Assembly (NCBI GenBank): GCA_946611025.1
Contig: CAMOCR010000013.1
Coordinates: 1-13,244 of the forward strand
Length of the DNA stretch: 13,244 bases
Source: an uncultured Alphaproteobacteria bacterium
Lineage (GTDB): Bacteria > Pseudomonadota > Alphaproteobacteria > Rs-D84
Reading direction: 5' to 3'
Below, one piece after another: positions 1-6,949 of the stretch (position 1 is the stretch's first letter; every line of letters begins with the position of its first letter). The position numbers and the translations under genes were made by a program. The notes under the pieces are model-generated. The model saw only the letters and a list, made by a program, of their open reading frames with translations. It searched no databases and was not told the DNA's origin.

Positions 1-61
1 AAACATCCATATCCGTCAGCCCGCCAATCTTAAAGCATTTTTTTTGACCTGTCCAGTTTTT

Positions 62-502
62 TTATTTGTCGCGGCTGTCCATGACGGCGGTAAAGGTCGC
101 CTCTGCAACCTTGGTGCCATCAACCATTGCGACCCCATGAAATTTATACAGACGCATTTTCGTCATTACTAATTCAACATGCAATTCCAGCGTGTCACCT
201 GGTTTTACCATGTGTGAAAATTTGATACGTTCCATCGTGGTGAAATACCCCAGCACACTGCCATCAGTGATATTAAGATGCTTTAGTGCCAAAAAACAAC
301 CGGTTTGCGCCAGTGCCTCAATCTGTAAAACACCGGGCATAATGGGTTTACCAGGGAAATGTCCCGCACACCAAAATTCGTCATCACGAACATACTTGAT
401 ACCGACCGCGCTGTTTTCGGTCAGTTCGCGAATTTCATCGACCATACGCATAACACCACGATGTGGAATTACGGCTTCGATTCCCGATGCATCAACAATC
501 AT
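62..502 (-). CDS. fabZ: 3-hydroxyacyl-ACP dehydratase FabZ
   Basis: Cytosolic hot-dog-fold enzyme that removes water from (3R)-3-hydroxyacyl-ACP in type II fatty acid synthesis; it also competes with the lipid A pathway for 3-hydroxyacyl-ACP. The 146-residue product has the family's usual length. The catalytic region [20 protein letters not shown] is at residues 47-66, with the expected catalytic His48 and Glu62 spaced 14 residues apart as in E. coli FabZ. The N-terminal [12 protein letters not shown] segment (12-23) is also typical. The ATG overlaps the lpxD stop by 4 bases (ATGA), so translation is probably coupled to lpxD. The lpxD-fabZ order is the common proteobacterial one. Identification by conserved motifs is secure. 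Confidence 0.97.
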   Translation of the reverse strand: MIVDASGIEAVIPHRGVMRMVDEIRELTENSAVGIKYVRDDEFWCAGHFPGKPIMPGVLQIEALAQTGCFLALKHLNITDGSVLGYFTTMERIKFSHMVKPGDTLELHVELVMTKMRLYKFHGVAMVDGTKVAEATFTAVMDSRDK

Positions 503-1557
503 TTTTTGCCCCCGGGATTTTTATAGCTGTTTTTTGCCCATGCATAAATGCGTAAATATTCGGTTCCCGATGATGCGGGGTACCCCAATTGTCGGTCGCC
601 GTCTGGTATGTGACGCAGCACGCCAGATTGTGCGCCAACCTCTACATCGTTGCCAATATGAATTCCGTTTGCAACACCAACATGACCACCCAACAATGTT
701 CGGTCGCCAACAACCGTTCCGCCCGCCAGACCAACGCCCGCCGCCAAGAAACATTCGTTGCCAACAACCACGCCATGTGCAATCTGGCACAGGTTATCGA
801 TTTTTGTTCCATCGCCAATTTTTGTGTCGGTCATTGCACCACGGTCAATGCATGTGTTTGCGCCCACAGAAACACGGTCGCCAATTACCACGCGCCCAAC
901 ATGCGGAATAAATACATTGTGTCCATCTTGGCGTGTGTATCCAAAACCGTCTTTGCCAATAACCGCGTTTGCGTTTATGACACAATCAGCACCAATAGTT
1001 GCGTTTTCAATGTGTGCGCCACTTTTTACAATGGTGCCACGACCAATTGTCACATTGCGCCCAATAAATGCATTGGGGTAAATTTTTACATCGCTTTCAA
1101 TTACCGCGCCGCGTTCGATTGTTGCAAATTGACCAACATAGACGGTGTTTTTCTTGCGGAAAAAAACACCGCGTTCAATTGTCGCATCGCGACTGATGCC
1201 GAAACGTGGTTTTTCACGATATATTTCACCCAAGATTTTTACAATAAACCCACGTGGTGTATCGGTGATAAGCAATGTGCGACCCGCCGGGGCATGCGAT
1301 GCCATTTCTGGTTGCACCAAAATTACCGATGCGCGTGTGTTTTCCAACACAGATATCGGCAAAATTTTAAACGCCGCACTGTTCTGTTCTGTGGAATAGA
1401 ACGCCAATTGTCCCGTGCGCGCATCTGCGATTGGGGCAACGCCACGCACAACCGTATTTGGATCGCCACGCAATTCCAACCCGAATTTTTCAGCCAACTG
1501 TCCGGCGGTCATTTTTGTGGCGGCCGGTGCCAATAAAGATTTAATAATATTTAACAT
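499..1557 (-). CDS. lpxD: UDP-3-O-acylglucosamine N-acyltransferase LpxD
   Basis: Third step of lipid A synthesis: adds a 3-hydroxyacyl chain from ACP to UDP-3-O-acylglucosamine at the inner face of the cytoplasmic membrane. The product is 352 residues, normal for LpxD. The N-terminal uridine-binding domain (about 1-110) is followed by a left-handed beta-helix of hexapeptide repeats (about 120-320, many I/V-G-x-x steps). The GFGY motif lies at 204-207 and the probable catalytic His is H261 in the IAHG segment, matching H239 of E. coli LpxD by motif. A C-terminal helical tail follows. No Shine-Dalgarno sequence precedes the ATG; instead a TATAAT lies 6 nt upstream, so the mRNA is probably leaderless. 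It implies a lipid A-bearing outer membrane. Confidence 0.97.
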   Translation of the reverse strand: MLNIIKSLLAPAATKMTAGQLAEKFGLELRGDPNTVVRGVAPIADARTGQLAFYSTEQNSAAFKILPISVLENTRASVILVQPEMASHAPAGRTLLITDTPRGFIVKILGEIYREKPRFGISRDATIERGVFFRKKNTVYVGQFATIERGAVIESDVKIYPNAFIGRNVTIGRGTIVKSGAHIENATIGADCVINANAVIGKDGFGYTRQDGHNVFIPHVGRVVIGDRVSVGANTCIDRGAMTDTKIGDGTKIDNLCQIAHGVVVGNECFLAAGVGLAGGTVVGDRTLLGGHVGVANGIHIGNDVEVGAQSGVLRHIPDGDRQLGYPASSGTEYLRIYAWAKNSYKNPGGKK

Positions 1558-1563
1558 ACGCGA

Positions 1564-1592
1564 ATTATAGACGATGAAATATCAAATTAAAA
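1564..1592 (-). promoter_or_regulatory. Promoter for lpxD-fabZ (probably leaderless)
   Basis: On the minus strand a perfect -10 TATAAT (1569 to 1564) is followed by 6 nt and then the lpxD ATG at 1557, placing the expected start of transcription at or next to the A of the ATG. A weak -35 candidate TTTTAA (1592-1587) sits 17 nt upstream of the -10. There is no Shine-Dalgarno sequence in between. The skp terminator lies just upstream, so a separate promoter is needed here. The leaderless reading is inferred from spacing only. Confidence 0.6.
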
Positions 1593-1609
1593 GGAAAATA
1601 ATAAAAAAT

Positions 1610-1635
1610 AAAAACGCCGCAATCGCAGCGTTTTT
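1610..1635 (-). terminator. Rho-independent terminator after skp
   Basis: An 11-bp stem (1610-1620 with 1625-1635) encloses a 4-base loop. In the minus-strand RNA the position 1627/1618 pair is a U-G wobble, so the stem is continuous, while in the plus direction it would be a C-A mismatch. The minus-strand RNA continues into a U-rich tail (1609-1600). It lies 22 bases beyond the skp stop and separates skp from lpxD. Confidence 0.82.
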
Positions 1636-1656
1636 AATGTGTTTGTTGTGTTATGA

Positions 1657-2319
1657 TTAAAAACCTAAGGGTTTTTCCATCTTAACCTTGGATACTTTTT
1701 TGTTTAATGCCGAAACGACATCGCTTGTGATATCCAAATTTGGAACATTTGCACCTGCACGTGCAAAACGACCATCAATTACCAAAGACAAGTTTTTCTT
1801 GGCAATGATACCTTCGATAATTGGATCCAAGTGTTTGGCTTGGACATCTGCCAATGCTTTTTGATAATTGGTTTCAATCGATTGTGCGCGTTCTGTCAAA
1901 TCACGTTGCAATTTTGTGACGCGGTTTTGATAGTCAACAACACGACGTTGTAATGCATCACGCGACAAAACATCTTGTGATTTTTCGATGTCGGCTTTTT
2001 CTTTTTCCAGTTTCTTTTGATCGCGTGTCAATTCATCACGCAATTTGCTTTCGTATGATTCACGTTGTTTGCGCAAATCTTGTAATGCAGTTGCTTCGTT
2101 TTGAATTGCGTCCATGCGAACCAATGCAATACGCAAATCGGCACCGTTCGCCGCATCAGTCGAAACCGTTTCCAATGCACGATTTACCGATACGCCACCA
2201 CGGCCAGATACCGCAGATACGATTACAACGCCCAAAATTGCAACCGCAACGACAATTGCCGCGATGATACCAATTTTAGCATAGTTTTTTGTTGTTGGAT
2301 TTGTTTTTGTTTGAACCAT
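1657..2319 (-). CDS. Skp/OmpH-like periplasmic chaperone with N-terminal membrane segment
   Basis: Probable periplasmic chaperone of the OmpH/Skp family, which holds unfolded outer-membrane proteins on the way to the Bam complex. The 220-residue product has a charged N-terminus (1-15), one hydrophobic segment (about 17-37), a linker, then IALVRMDAIQNE (64-75), which resembles the start of the Skp core, a long charged coiled coil (about 75-160), and a C-terminal segment KKNLSLVIDGRFARAG (174-189) typical of the second half of the Skp body. Whether the hydrophobic segment is a cleaved signal (VSA at 34-36 could be cut) or a permanent anchor cannot be settled. The ATG has a Shine-Dalgarno AAAGGA 7 nt upstream. 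It lies just before lpxD, as skp usually does, which supports the call. Confidence 0.82.
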   Translation of the reverse strand: MVQTKTNPTTKNYAKIGIIAAIVVAVAILGVVIVSAVSGRGGVSVNRALETVSTDAANGADLRIALVRMDAIQNEATALQDLRKQRESYESKLRDELTRDQKKLEKEKADIEKSQDVLSRDALQRRVVDYQNRVTKLQRDLTERAQSIETNYQKALADVQAKHLDPIIEGIIAKKNLSLVIDGRFARAGANVPNLDITSDVVSALNKKVSKVKMEKPLGF

Positions 2320-2348
2320 TTTTCCGTCCTTTGTTTTTGTTCGAAATC

Positions 2349-2375
2349 ACTATAGCAACAAAAAAACAAAAATAA
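2349..2375 (-). promoter_or_regulatory. Candidate promoter for skp
   Basis: Minus strand: extended -10 TGC-TATAGT (2357-2349) about 30 nt before the skp ATG. The -35 region is a T-rich stretch with only a poor match (TTTATT, about 16 nt upstream of the -10). This lies in the 66-bp gap after the OmpA-like gene, in which no clear terminator is seen, so read-through from upstream is also possible. Confidence 0.45.
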
Positions 2376-2385
2376 AGGGGAAATT

Positions 2386-3057
2386 TTAGCGCGCCGGGGT
2401 AATGCGAATTTCAACACGGCGGTTGGTCAGGCGACCAATGTCATCCTGGGCGGCGATGGGGCGTGCCGCACCGCGACCAATGATAAACATGCGCTGGGGG
2501 ATAATATTGTGTTGGGCAAAAAATACCGCGGTGCGTGATGCCATGTCGCCGGACAATGCCATTGCGGCATGTGTGTCCCGTGTCGCATCGGTATAGCCCG
2601 CAATTTCAATAAATGTGGCATCATATTTATTTAATATTTTGGAAATAGTCTTTAATGTATCGGCACCATCGCGCGAAATGTCGGGGGCATTTAATTCCAT
2701 AATGGCATCACGGACCAAAATTATCACAACATCGGTGCCGGCGCGTTGAACCGAAATACCCGGTTTGCGCAGTGCATCGTATAGTGCGTATTCCATTTCT
2801 GCCATATATGCCATCGCGAACGCGGTATCGTTTGTTGTTTTGTCCCCATATTCTGTGGCACGCGGGTGTTCAATTTGTCCAATTGTTTTACCGCCCGCCC
2901 CCAGCAGAACTGGTCGCTTGGCAATGCGGGATGTTTCGGTCATGGCATCAAAACTGGCGCCGCGCAGATATGTGCCCCATGTGTTGCGATTGGGACTGTG
3001 GTATGTGATGCAACCACAGGTTAGAATACATAAAAATAATGCCGCGATTTTTTTCAA
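2386..3057 (-). CDS. OmpA-domain lipoprotein (TTG start)
   Basis: Likely outer-membrane lipoprotein that binds peptidoglycan non-covalently. From a TTG at 3057 the product is 223 residues and starts MKKIAALFLCILTCGCITYH: a short lipoprotein-type signal with Cys at 10, 14 and 16. C16 (preceded by Gly) is the best lipidation site, although the lipobox is not canonical. The C-terminal OmpA/MotB domain (about 115-220) carries IAGYTD (152-157), the SGDMASRTAVFF helix (169-180) and GRLTNRRVEIRI (208-219), the peptidoglycan-contact end. I chose TTG over the ATG at 3135 because the upstream extension would overlap the pilin gene by 77 bases and would bury the signal peptide. The TTG comes one base after the pilin stop, so translation is probably coupled. 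The central region (25-115) is not recognised. Confidence 0.83.
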   Translation of the reverse strand: MKKIAALFLCILTCGCITYHSPNRNTWGTYLRGASFDAMTETSRIAKRPVLLGAGGKTIGQIEHPRATEYGDKTTNDTAFAMAYMAEMEYALYDALRKPGISVQRAGTDVVIILVRDAIMELNAPDISRDGADTLKTISKILNKYDATFIEIAGYTDATRDTHAAMALSGDMASRTAVFFAQHNIIPQRMFIIGRGAARPIAAQDDIGRLTNRRVEIRITPAR

Positions 3058-3058
3058 T

Positions 3059-3520
3059 TTATTCCACAACAAAAGAAATCTGGTTTGTGTTTGTTGAAAA
3101 ACAATTTGATGCATCGCCCACCAATTCGGCACCATTTACCAAAATTGATGTTGCCCATGTGGGTTGCTTGGTTGAAAAGTATGCACATTCACCAGGCGTT
3201 AAATCGGTCAGGTTTATTGAAAATGATGCACCATCAAACCCAGATACAATCGTCCAAGTGTCGCCACCAATTGGCGCCCGGGTTGATTTTAATGCGCCCG
3301 CCTTGACCAAATAATCAACCGAAACACCATCATATGTGCCACGCGCACCAGTCAATAATTTTACATTTTTAACAATTTGTTCCAGTTCGGCATTTGCAAT
3401 TGTGCGAATCTGTGTCGTGCGAATTTGACGATACATACCAATTGTTGCAACAGACATAAGGCCGGCAATCGCCATAACCCCAATAATTTCAATCAGCGAA
3501 CGTCCATATTCTTGTTTCAT
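3059..3520 (-). CDS. PilS-like type IVb prepilin
   Basis: Probable pilin subunit of a thin, R64-like type IVb pilus, or a pseudopilin. The 153-residue product has a short class III leader MKQEYG cut before R7, with the conserved Glu at +5 (E11), then a hydrophobic assembly helix (about 8-32). The C-terminal part has two cysteines (C112, C140) in the arrangement GECAYFST...NCFSTNTNQISF, which resembles the disulfide loop and final strands of PilS pilins. A basic residue at +1 instead of Phe or Met is unusual. The ATG at 3520 is preceded by GGGGGGAA, 5 nt away, and gives a normal leader, so it is preferred over the ATG at 3562 inside dnaX. The dnaX stop is 22 nt upstream and the OmpA-like gene begins 1 nt downstream, so the three are likely co-transcribed. 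PilS rather than PulG-like is inferred from the C-terminus. Confidence 0.78.
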   Translation of the reverse strand: MKQEYGRSLIEIIGVMAIAGLMSVATIGMYRQIRTTQIRTIANAELEQIVKNVKLLTGARGTYDGVSVDYLVKAGALKSTRAPIGGDTWTIVSGFDGASFSINLTDLTPGECAYFSTKQPTWATSILVNGAELVGDASNCFSTNTNQISFVVE

Positions 3521-3542
3521 TGTATTCCCCCCGATATAAACA

Positions 3543-5075
3543 TTACTTGTTTGAATCAACAATTTCTGCGCCTTCGAACAAATTCATCGCATCACGAACC
3601 ATTGGGTCGGCGATAATTTCATCGTGTTTTTGTTCGGTGACGGTTTGTGTGTGCGTTGATGCGGTTGTGCGTTCCAGATTCCAGATTTTGCCGGTTTTTT
3701 TATTTAGCCATGCGTTCAGCTTCTGGGTAAATTCAGCATCATTTCCGCGGTCAAAGAACACGATTTTTTGTGGTGCGAATTCGGCAACTTCGATATTTGT
3801 TGTGTAATATGAATATAACAAGATTTCTTTGTCTGCCTGTAATGCGGATGCCAATTCGGTTGCCGATGTTATTGTGGTCGCCTTTGGTGTGGTGGGCGTG
3901 GTCGCCACGGGCTTTACCACGGGTTGTGCAACAGCGTTATTTTTTAATATTTCATTGACCGGTGGCATTTCCGCAATGTGCATCATGCGCACCACCAACA
4001 TATCAAAGCACTGCTTTTGATTGCCGGATGCCTGCATTTCTGGAACAGATGCAACCATAACCTGCCACAGACGCGAAAGCGTATTTAATGTTGTGTGCGA
4101 ATTTATATCGCGAATCTTGTTTCGCTGGTCCAATGTATATGGCGCAGATGTTGCATCGCCCGCATGTAATGCCGGGTGCATACGCGTTGCCCAATGGGTC
4201 CATTCCATCATGTCGGTTAACAACATTGATAAATCGGCGCCATTGTTATAGATTTCATCAACACGTTCCAGTGCCGCCGCCGTATCGCCCGACAATATTG
4301 TTTCCATCATGTCCATAACAACACCACGGTCTGCACGTTTTAACATGTTTAAAACCGCGGTTTCATCAACATGACCACCAGTTTGGGCAATTGCCTGGTC
4401 CAGTAATGACAAACCATCACGCACCGAACCATCGGCGGCGCGTGCCAATAATTCATTGGCGGCATCGGTCAATTCGATTTTTTCGTTTTCGGCAATTTTT
4501 GCAAAGTGCTTTTTCAATGTTTCAACCGGCACGCGCACCAAATCGAACCGTTGGCAACGCGATAAAATTGTGACCGGTACCTTGCGAATATCGGTTGTTG
4601 CCAAAATAAACACAACATGTGCAGGCGGTTCTTCCAGCGTTTTCAGTAATGCGTTAAACGCACTGATAGACAACATGTGAACTTCGTCAATAATATAGAT
4701 TTTATACCGACCATTTGTTGGGCGATATTGAACCGCATCCAGAATTTCACGCATGTTATCAACACCCGTGTGTGATGCTGCGTCAATTTCCATAACATCA
4801 ATATGTTGCCCTGCCGCAATCGCACGACAGTTTTCGCATACCCCGCATGGCGATGCCGTTGGTCCATCGGTTGATAAACAGTTTAATGCCTTGGCCAGAA
4901 TACGCGCGGTACTGGTTTTTCCGGTGCCACGAATTCCGGTGAAAATATATGCATGTGCAATGCGCCCAGTGTTTATCGCAGTAGTAAGTGTTTTTACCAA
5001 AACATCTTGACCAATAAGCGATGCAAAATCTTGGCTGCGGTATTTGCGGGCTAAAACGGTATAGTTGCTGTCCAT
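3543..5075 (-). CDS. dnaX: DNA polymerase III subunit gamma/tau
   Basis: ATPase motor of the replication clamp loader. The 510-residue product shows the DnaX AAA+ region: Walker A GIRGTGKT (47-54), the zinc-binding cysteines C66, C77, C80 and C83, Walker B IIDEVHM (128-134), NALLKTLEEPP (141-151) and the SRC arginine finger (172-174). After domain III (to about 370) there is a Thr/Ala/Pro/Val-rich linker and a C-terminal domain of about 120 residues, shorter than tau of E. coli (643 aa). The ATG has a Shine-Dalgarno AAGGAAG 7 nt upstream. The usual partners ybaB and recR are absent; a pilin gene follows instead. A run of 7 A residues (minus strand, 3701-3695) occurs in the linker before the last 50 codons. 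The identification is certain. Confidence 0.98.
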   Translation of the reverse strand: MDSNYTVLARKYRSQDFASLIGQDVLVKTLTTAINTGRIAHAYIFTGIRGTGKTSTARILAKALNCLSTDGPTASPCGVCENCRAIAAGQHIDVMEIDAASHTGVDNMREILDAVQYRPTNGRYKIYIIDEVHMLSISAFNALLKTLEEPPAHVVFILATTDIRKVPVTILSRCQRFDLVRVPVETLKKHFAKIAENEKIELTDAANELLARAADGSVRDGLSLLDQAIAQTGGHVDETAVLNMLKRADRGVVMDMMETILSGDTAAALERVDEIYNNGADLSMLLTDMMEWTHWATRMHPALHAGDATSAPYTLDQRNKIRDINSHTTLNTLSRLWQVMVASVPEMQASGNQKQCFDMLVVRMMHIAEMPPVNEILKNNAVAQPVVKPVATTPTTPKATTITSATELASALQADKEILLYSYYTTNIEVAEFAPQKIVFFDRGNDAEFTQKLNAWLNKKTGKIWNLERTTASTHTQTVTEQKHDEIIADPMVRDAMNLFEGAEIVDSNK

Positions 5076-5097
5076 GTGAAAACTTCCTTTTGTTCAC

Positions 5098-5125
5098 AGA
5101 ATAGCAAACACAAGCCAAATTTCAA
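5098..5125 (-). promoter_or_regulatory. Promoter for dnaX and following genes
   Basis: Minus strand: -35 TTGAAA (5125-5120), 16-nt spacer ending in TGC, -10 TATTCT (5103-5098), that is, an extended -10 promoter. The predicted start lies about 15-20 nt before the dnaX ATG and leaves room for the AAGGAAG ribosome site. It sits in the 61-bp gap after the DUF4167 gene and would drive dnaX, the pilin and the OmpA-like gene. Confidence 0.6.
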
Positions 5126-5136
5126 CAACAAATATA

Positions 5137-5436
5137 TTATTTTAAATTTTCAATAAATTCAGGTAATGGAATTTCTTCTTCGTCATTGTTTTCGGTGTTT
5201 TCAACCGGTGTATCAGGCAATTTTTCACCCGCACCACCACGCGAATAATCGATTTTTTCCTGTTCGGCGTTAACAATACGGCCATAATGTTCGGCGGCCT
5301 GCAGCAAACGTTCGCGTTCGATTTCATCGGTCGTTTGACGTGCCTGGTCGATATATTGTTTTCTTTTTTGACGCCATTTATGACAGCGTTGAATCATTTG
5401 CCCAACACCAGCCGTTTGATTTTTTTTATTTTGCAT
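5137..5436 (-). CDS. DUF4167-like small protein
   Basis: Small cytosolic protein of unknown function, 99 residues. Residues about 20-62 (KWRQKRKQYIDQA...LLQAAEHYGRIVNAEQEK) resemble the DUF4167 core, whose hallmark is an A-E-H-Y-x-R-I segment; here AEHYGRI is at 48-54. The N-terminus is basic (K/R/Q), and the C-terminus is acidic (DEEEIPLPEF at 85-94). DUF4167 is known to me from Alphaproteobacteria, often near prfA/prmC and possibly nucleic-acid linked because of its basic N-terminus; that role is inference. The usual long Asn/Arg-rich N-terminal tail is largely missing. The region before the ATG is AT-rich with only a weak promoter candidate (TTGCAA at 5479-5474, CATATA at 5455-5450, spacing 18) and no strong ribosome site. 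Confidence 0.68.
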   Translation of the reverse strand: MQNKKNQTAGVGQMIQRCHKWRQKRKQYIDQARQTTDEIERERLLQAAEHYGRIVNAEQEKIDYSRGGAGEKLPDTPVENTENNDEEEIPLPEFIENLK

Positions 5437-5539
5437 GTTTTTTATCTTTTATATGGAAAACATTTTTCATGGGTTGCAATTTAAAATCCATCGCGCCCAT
5501 GCTCTAAACAGAACTAATAGTAAAGCATCTTAAAACTGA

Positions 5540-5568
5540 TTGCAATATTTTTTTTGTATTGCTAGGAT
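5540..5568 (+). promoter_or_regulatory. Promoter for the PilV-like operon
   Basis: -35 TTGCAA (5540-5545), 17-nt spacer, extended -10 TGC-TAGGAT (5560-5568). The predicted start near 5575 leaves a leader of about 16 nt with a strong ribosome site TAGGAGGG (5576-5583), 7 nt before a TTG start codon. The rest of the divergent gap 5437-5590 holds no gene or RNA that I recognise. Confidence 0.65.
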
Positions 5569-5590
5569 TCGGTTGTAGGAGGGAATACAT

Positions 5591-6949
5591 TTGCAAAACA
5601 ATCGCGGAAATTTTTTATTACAGGCATTGTTAGCATTAACACTGTTGTTTGTGTTTATTCCGTTTTTTGCAATTAAAATTTTGGGTCGCGAAAGTGATGC
5701 ACGCATGTATGCCACAACCCAGAAAATAGATAACGCGACAACCGCGGCGCGTATATTTGTTCGTGAAAATGCATCTAGTTTACCGTATGACCGAACGGTT
5801 ATTTCGGGTGATTCTTTTGCAGATGTTTTGGAACCATATGGGCTGCCATTGGGTTTTGTCGCAAAGACGGCATTGGGGCAAGATGTTGTGTTGGTAATTG
5901 ATAAATCGCCAGAAATGGTTTCGGCATATGTTGAATTGCGTGGTGGAACGCTGAACGGGCTAGAACGCGCCGAATTGGTGCGCCGAATTGGTTTTTATGC
6001 CACAGATACAGATGATGGAACAATTCAAATCGGGGTACCGTTGGATAATATATATTCTGATGTCGTGCGCAGAAATGAACCAGACATTGATTCAAACGCG
6101 TTTTTGGTTGATTTAGATATGGATGATAATTCGATATCAAATGTTAATCGCGCAATTGCACGCCGGGTTGAAGCAGATGGGGTCGAAGTTGGCACACTTA
6201 GCATCAACGGTGTCGAAACCGACCGCAAGGTGCGCAATAAAATTGCAACCATGATTACAGACAAAGCGATATTTCAGTCCAAAACGGGTGAAAGTGCGTT
6301 GTCGTTGACGCGTGGTTCAATGATTGTGGATAACGCATCAACAAAAACGATATCGCGATATGGTGATACGGGAAACATCACTTTGAATGCGGCGGGTGTG
6401 TACGATTTTTCAATGGCGGCGGGTCGTTCGGGATTTGCGGGTCCGTCAAAGTGGAATATACGCGGTAATGTTATTGCCAGCAAGGTTAATTTTACCGTTG
6501 AACGTCTGGATATTGATTCGTTCATTAATGTTGCGCGCGGTCAAGATGTTTACATAAATACCGATACACTGGAATATAATGCAAACAGTGGTATTGATAC
6601 ATCGGTTATATATGCATCAAATATCACATTGCGCGACCAGACATCTGATGCGTTATCACGTGGCGGAACGGGTGCGGCGGTGTTGGATATTCGTCCGGCG
6701 GGGACATCGCTGTTGCCGGATGTATATATTGCAACAATTAACAATGGTGGTTTTAATATTTTGCGCGCGCCCGCGGCAAATGATGCGAACACGGTCGATT
6801 GTAAATCAATAATTACATCGGCGGACGGTGTATATAATCAATCGTCATTGGCGCAATATATAATTTGCCAATATGTTTATTGGCAGCGTTTGGAAAAACG
6901 TATTGATATCAAAGAATGTTTATTGGCGGGGAAAAGTGACTGTATTTAG
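5591..6949 (+). CDS. PilV-like minor pilin / tip adhesin 1
   Basis: Large prepilin-like protein, 452 residues from a TTG start. TTG is supported by the strong TAGGAGGG site 7 nt upstream and by the short leader it yields: MQNNRG cut before N7, then a hydrophobic helix (about 8-32). The residue at +5 is Gln (Q11) instead of the near-universal Glu. The N-terminal half has R64 PilV-like features: VLEPYGLPLGF (79-89) followed by ALGQDVVLVI (94-103), and VDLDMDDNSISNVN (173-186), a degenerate form of the LDMGGNNI motif seen in PilV proteins and tail fibres. The C-terminal half is Thr/Ser/Asn-rich and probably beta-rich, with four cysteines only near the end (C404, C426, C443, C451). It overlaps the next gene by 14 bases. 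The PilV identification is by motif and by comparison with the two neighbours. Confidence 0.7.
   Translation: MQNNRGNFLLQALLALTLLFVFIPFFAIKILGRESDARMYATTQKIDNATTAARIFVRENASSLPYDRTVISGDSFADVLEPYGLPLGFVAKTALGQDVVLVIDKSPEMVSAYVELRGGTLNGLERAELVRRIGFYATDTDDGTIQIGVPLDNIYSDVVRRNEPDIDSNAFLVDLDMDDNSISNVNRAIARRVEADGVEVGTLSINGVETDRKVRNKIATMITDKAIFQSKTGESALSLTRGSMIVDNASTKTISRYGDTGNITLNAAGVYDFSMAAGRSGFAGPSKWNIRGNVIASKVNFTVERLDIDSFINVARGQDVYINTDTLEYNANSGIDTSVIYASNITLRDQTSDALSRGGTGAAVLDIRPAGTSLLPDVYIATINNGGFNILRAPAANDANTVDCKSIITSADGVYNQSSLAQYIICQYVYWQRLEKRIDIKECLLAGKSDCI

Noticed and set aside
1..61. Possible start of another minus-strand gene after fabZ (ATG at 10-8)
   Set aside because: Only three codons are visible and no clear ribosome site precedes it, so there is nothing to support a call. 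No terminator hairpin is visible after fabZ either, so the operon may continue beyond the window.
192..1536. Long plus-strand reading frames (192-911 and 589-1536) opposite fabZ and lpxD
   Set aside because: They are antisense to two certain genes, have no ribosome site, and their composition (rich in Cys, Asn, Thr) is what the reverse complement of hexapeptide repeat codons gives.
3058..3135. An upstream ATG at 3135 that would extend the OmpA-like lipoprotein by 26 residues
   Set aside because: It lies inside the pilin gene, has no ribosome site, and would put a polar extension ahead of a normal lipoprotein signal; the TTG at 3057 fits better.
3695..3701. A run of seven A (minus strand) in dnaX as a programmed frameshift site for making gamma
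   Set aside because: It lies about 50 codons before the stop, so slippage would only replace the last residues and would not give a gamma-sized product; I found no stimulatory hairpin. It may be an ordinary Lys-Lys codon run.
5437..5590. A tRNA or small RNA gene in the divergent gap
   Set aside because: No cloverleaf or strong hairpin can be formed; only a weak 5-bp ATGCT/AGCAT inverted repeat is present. The gap is explained by two promoters.
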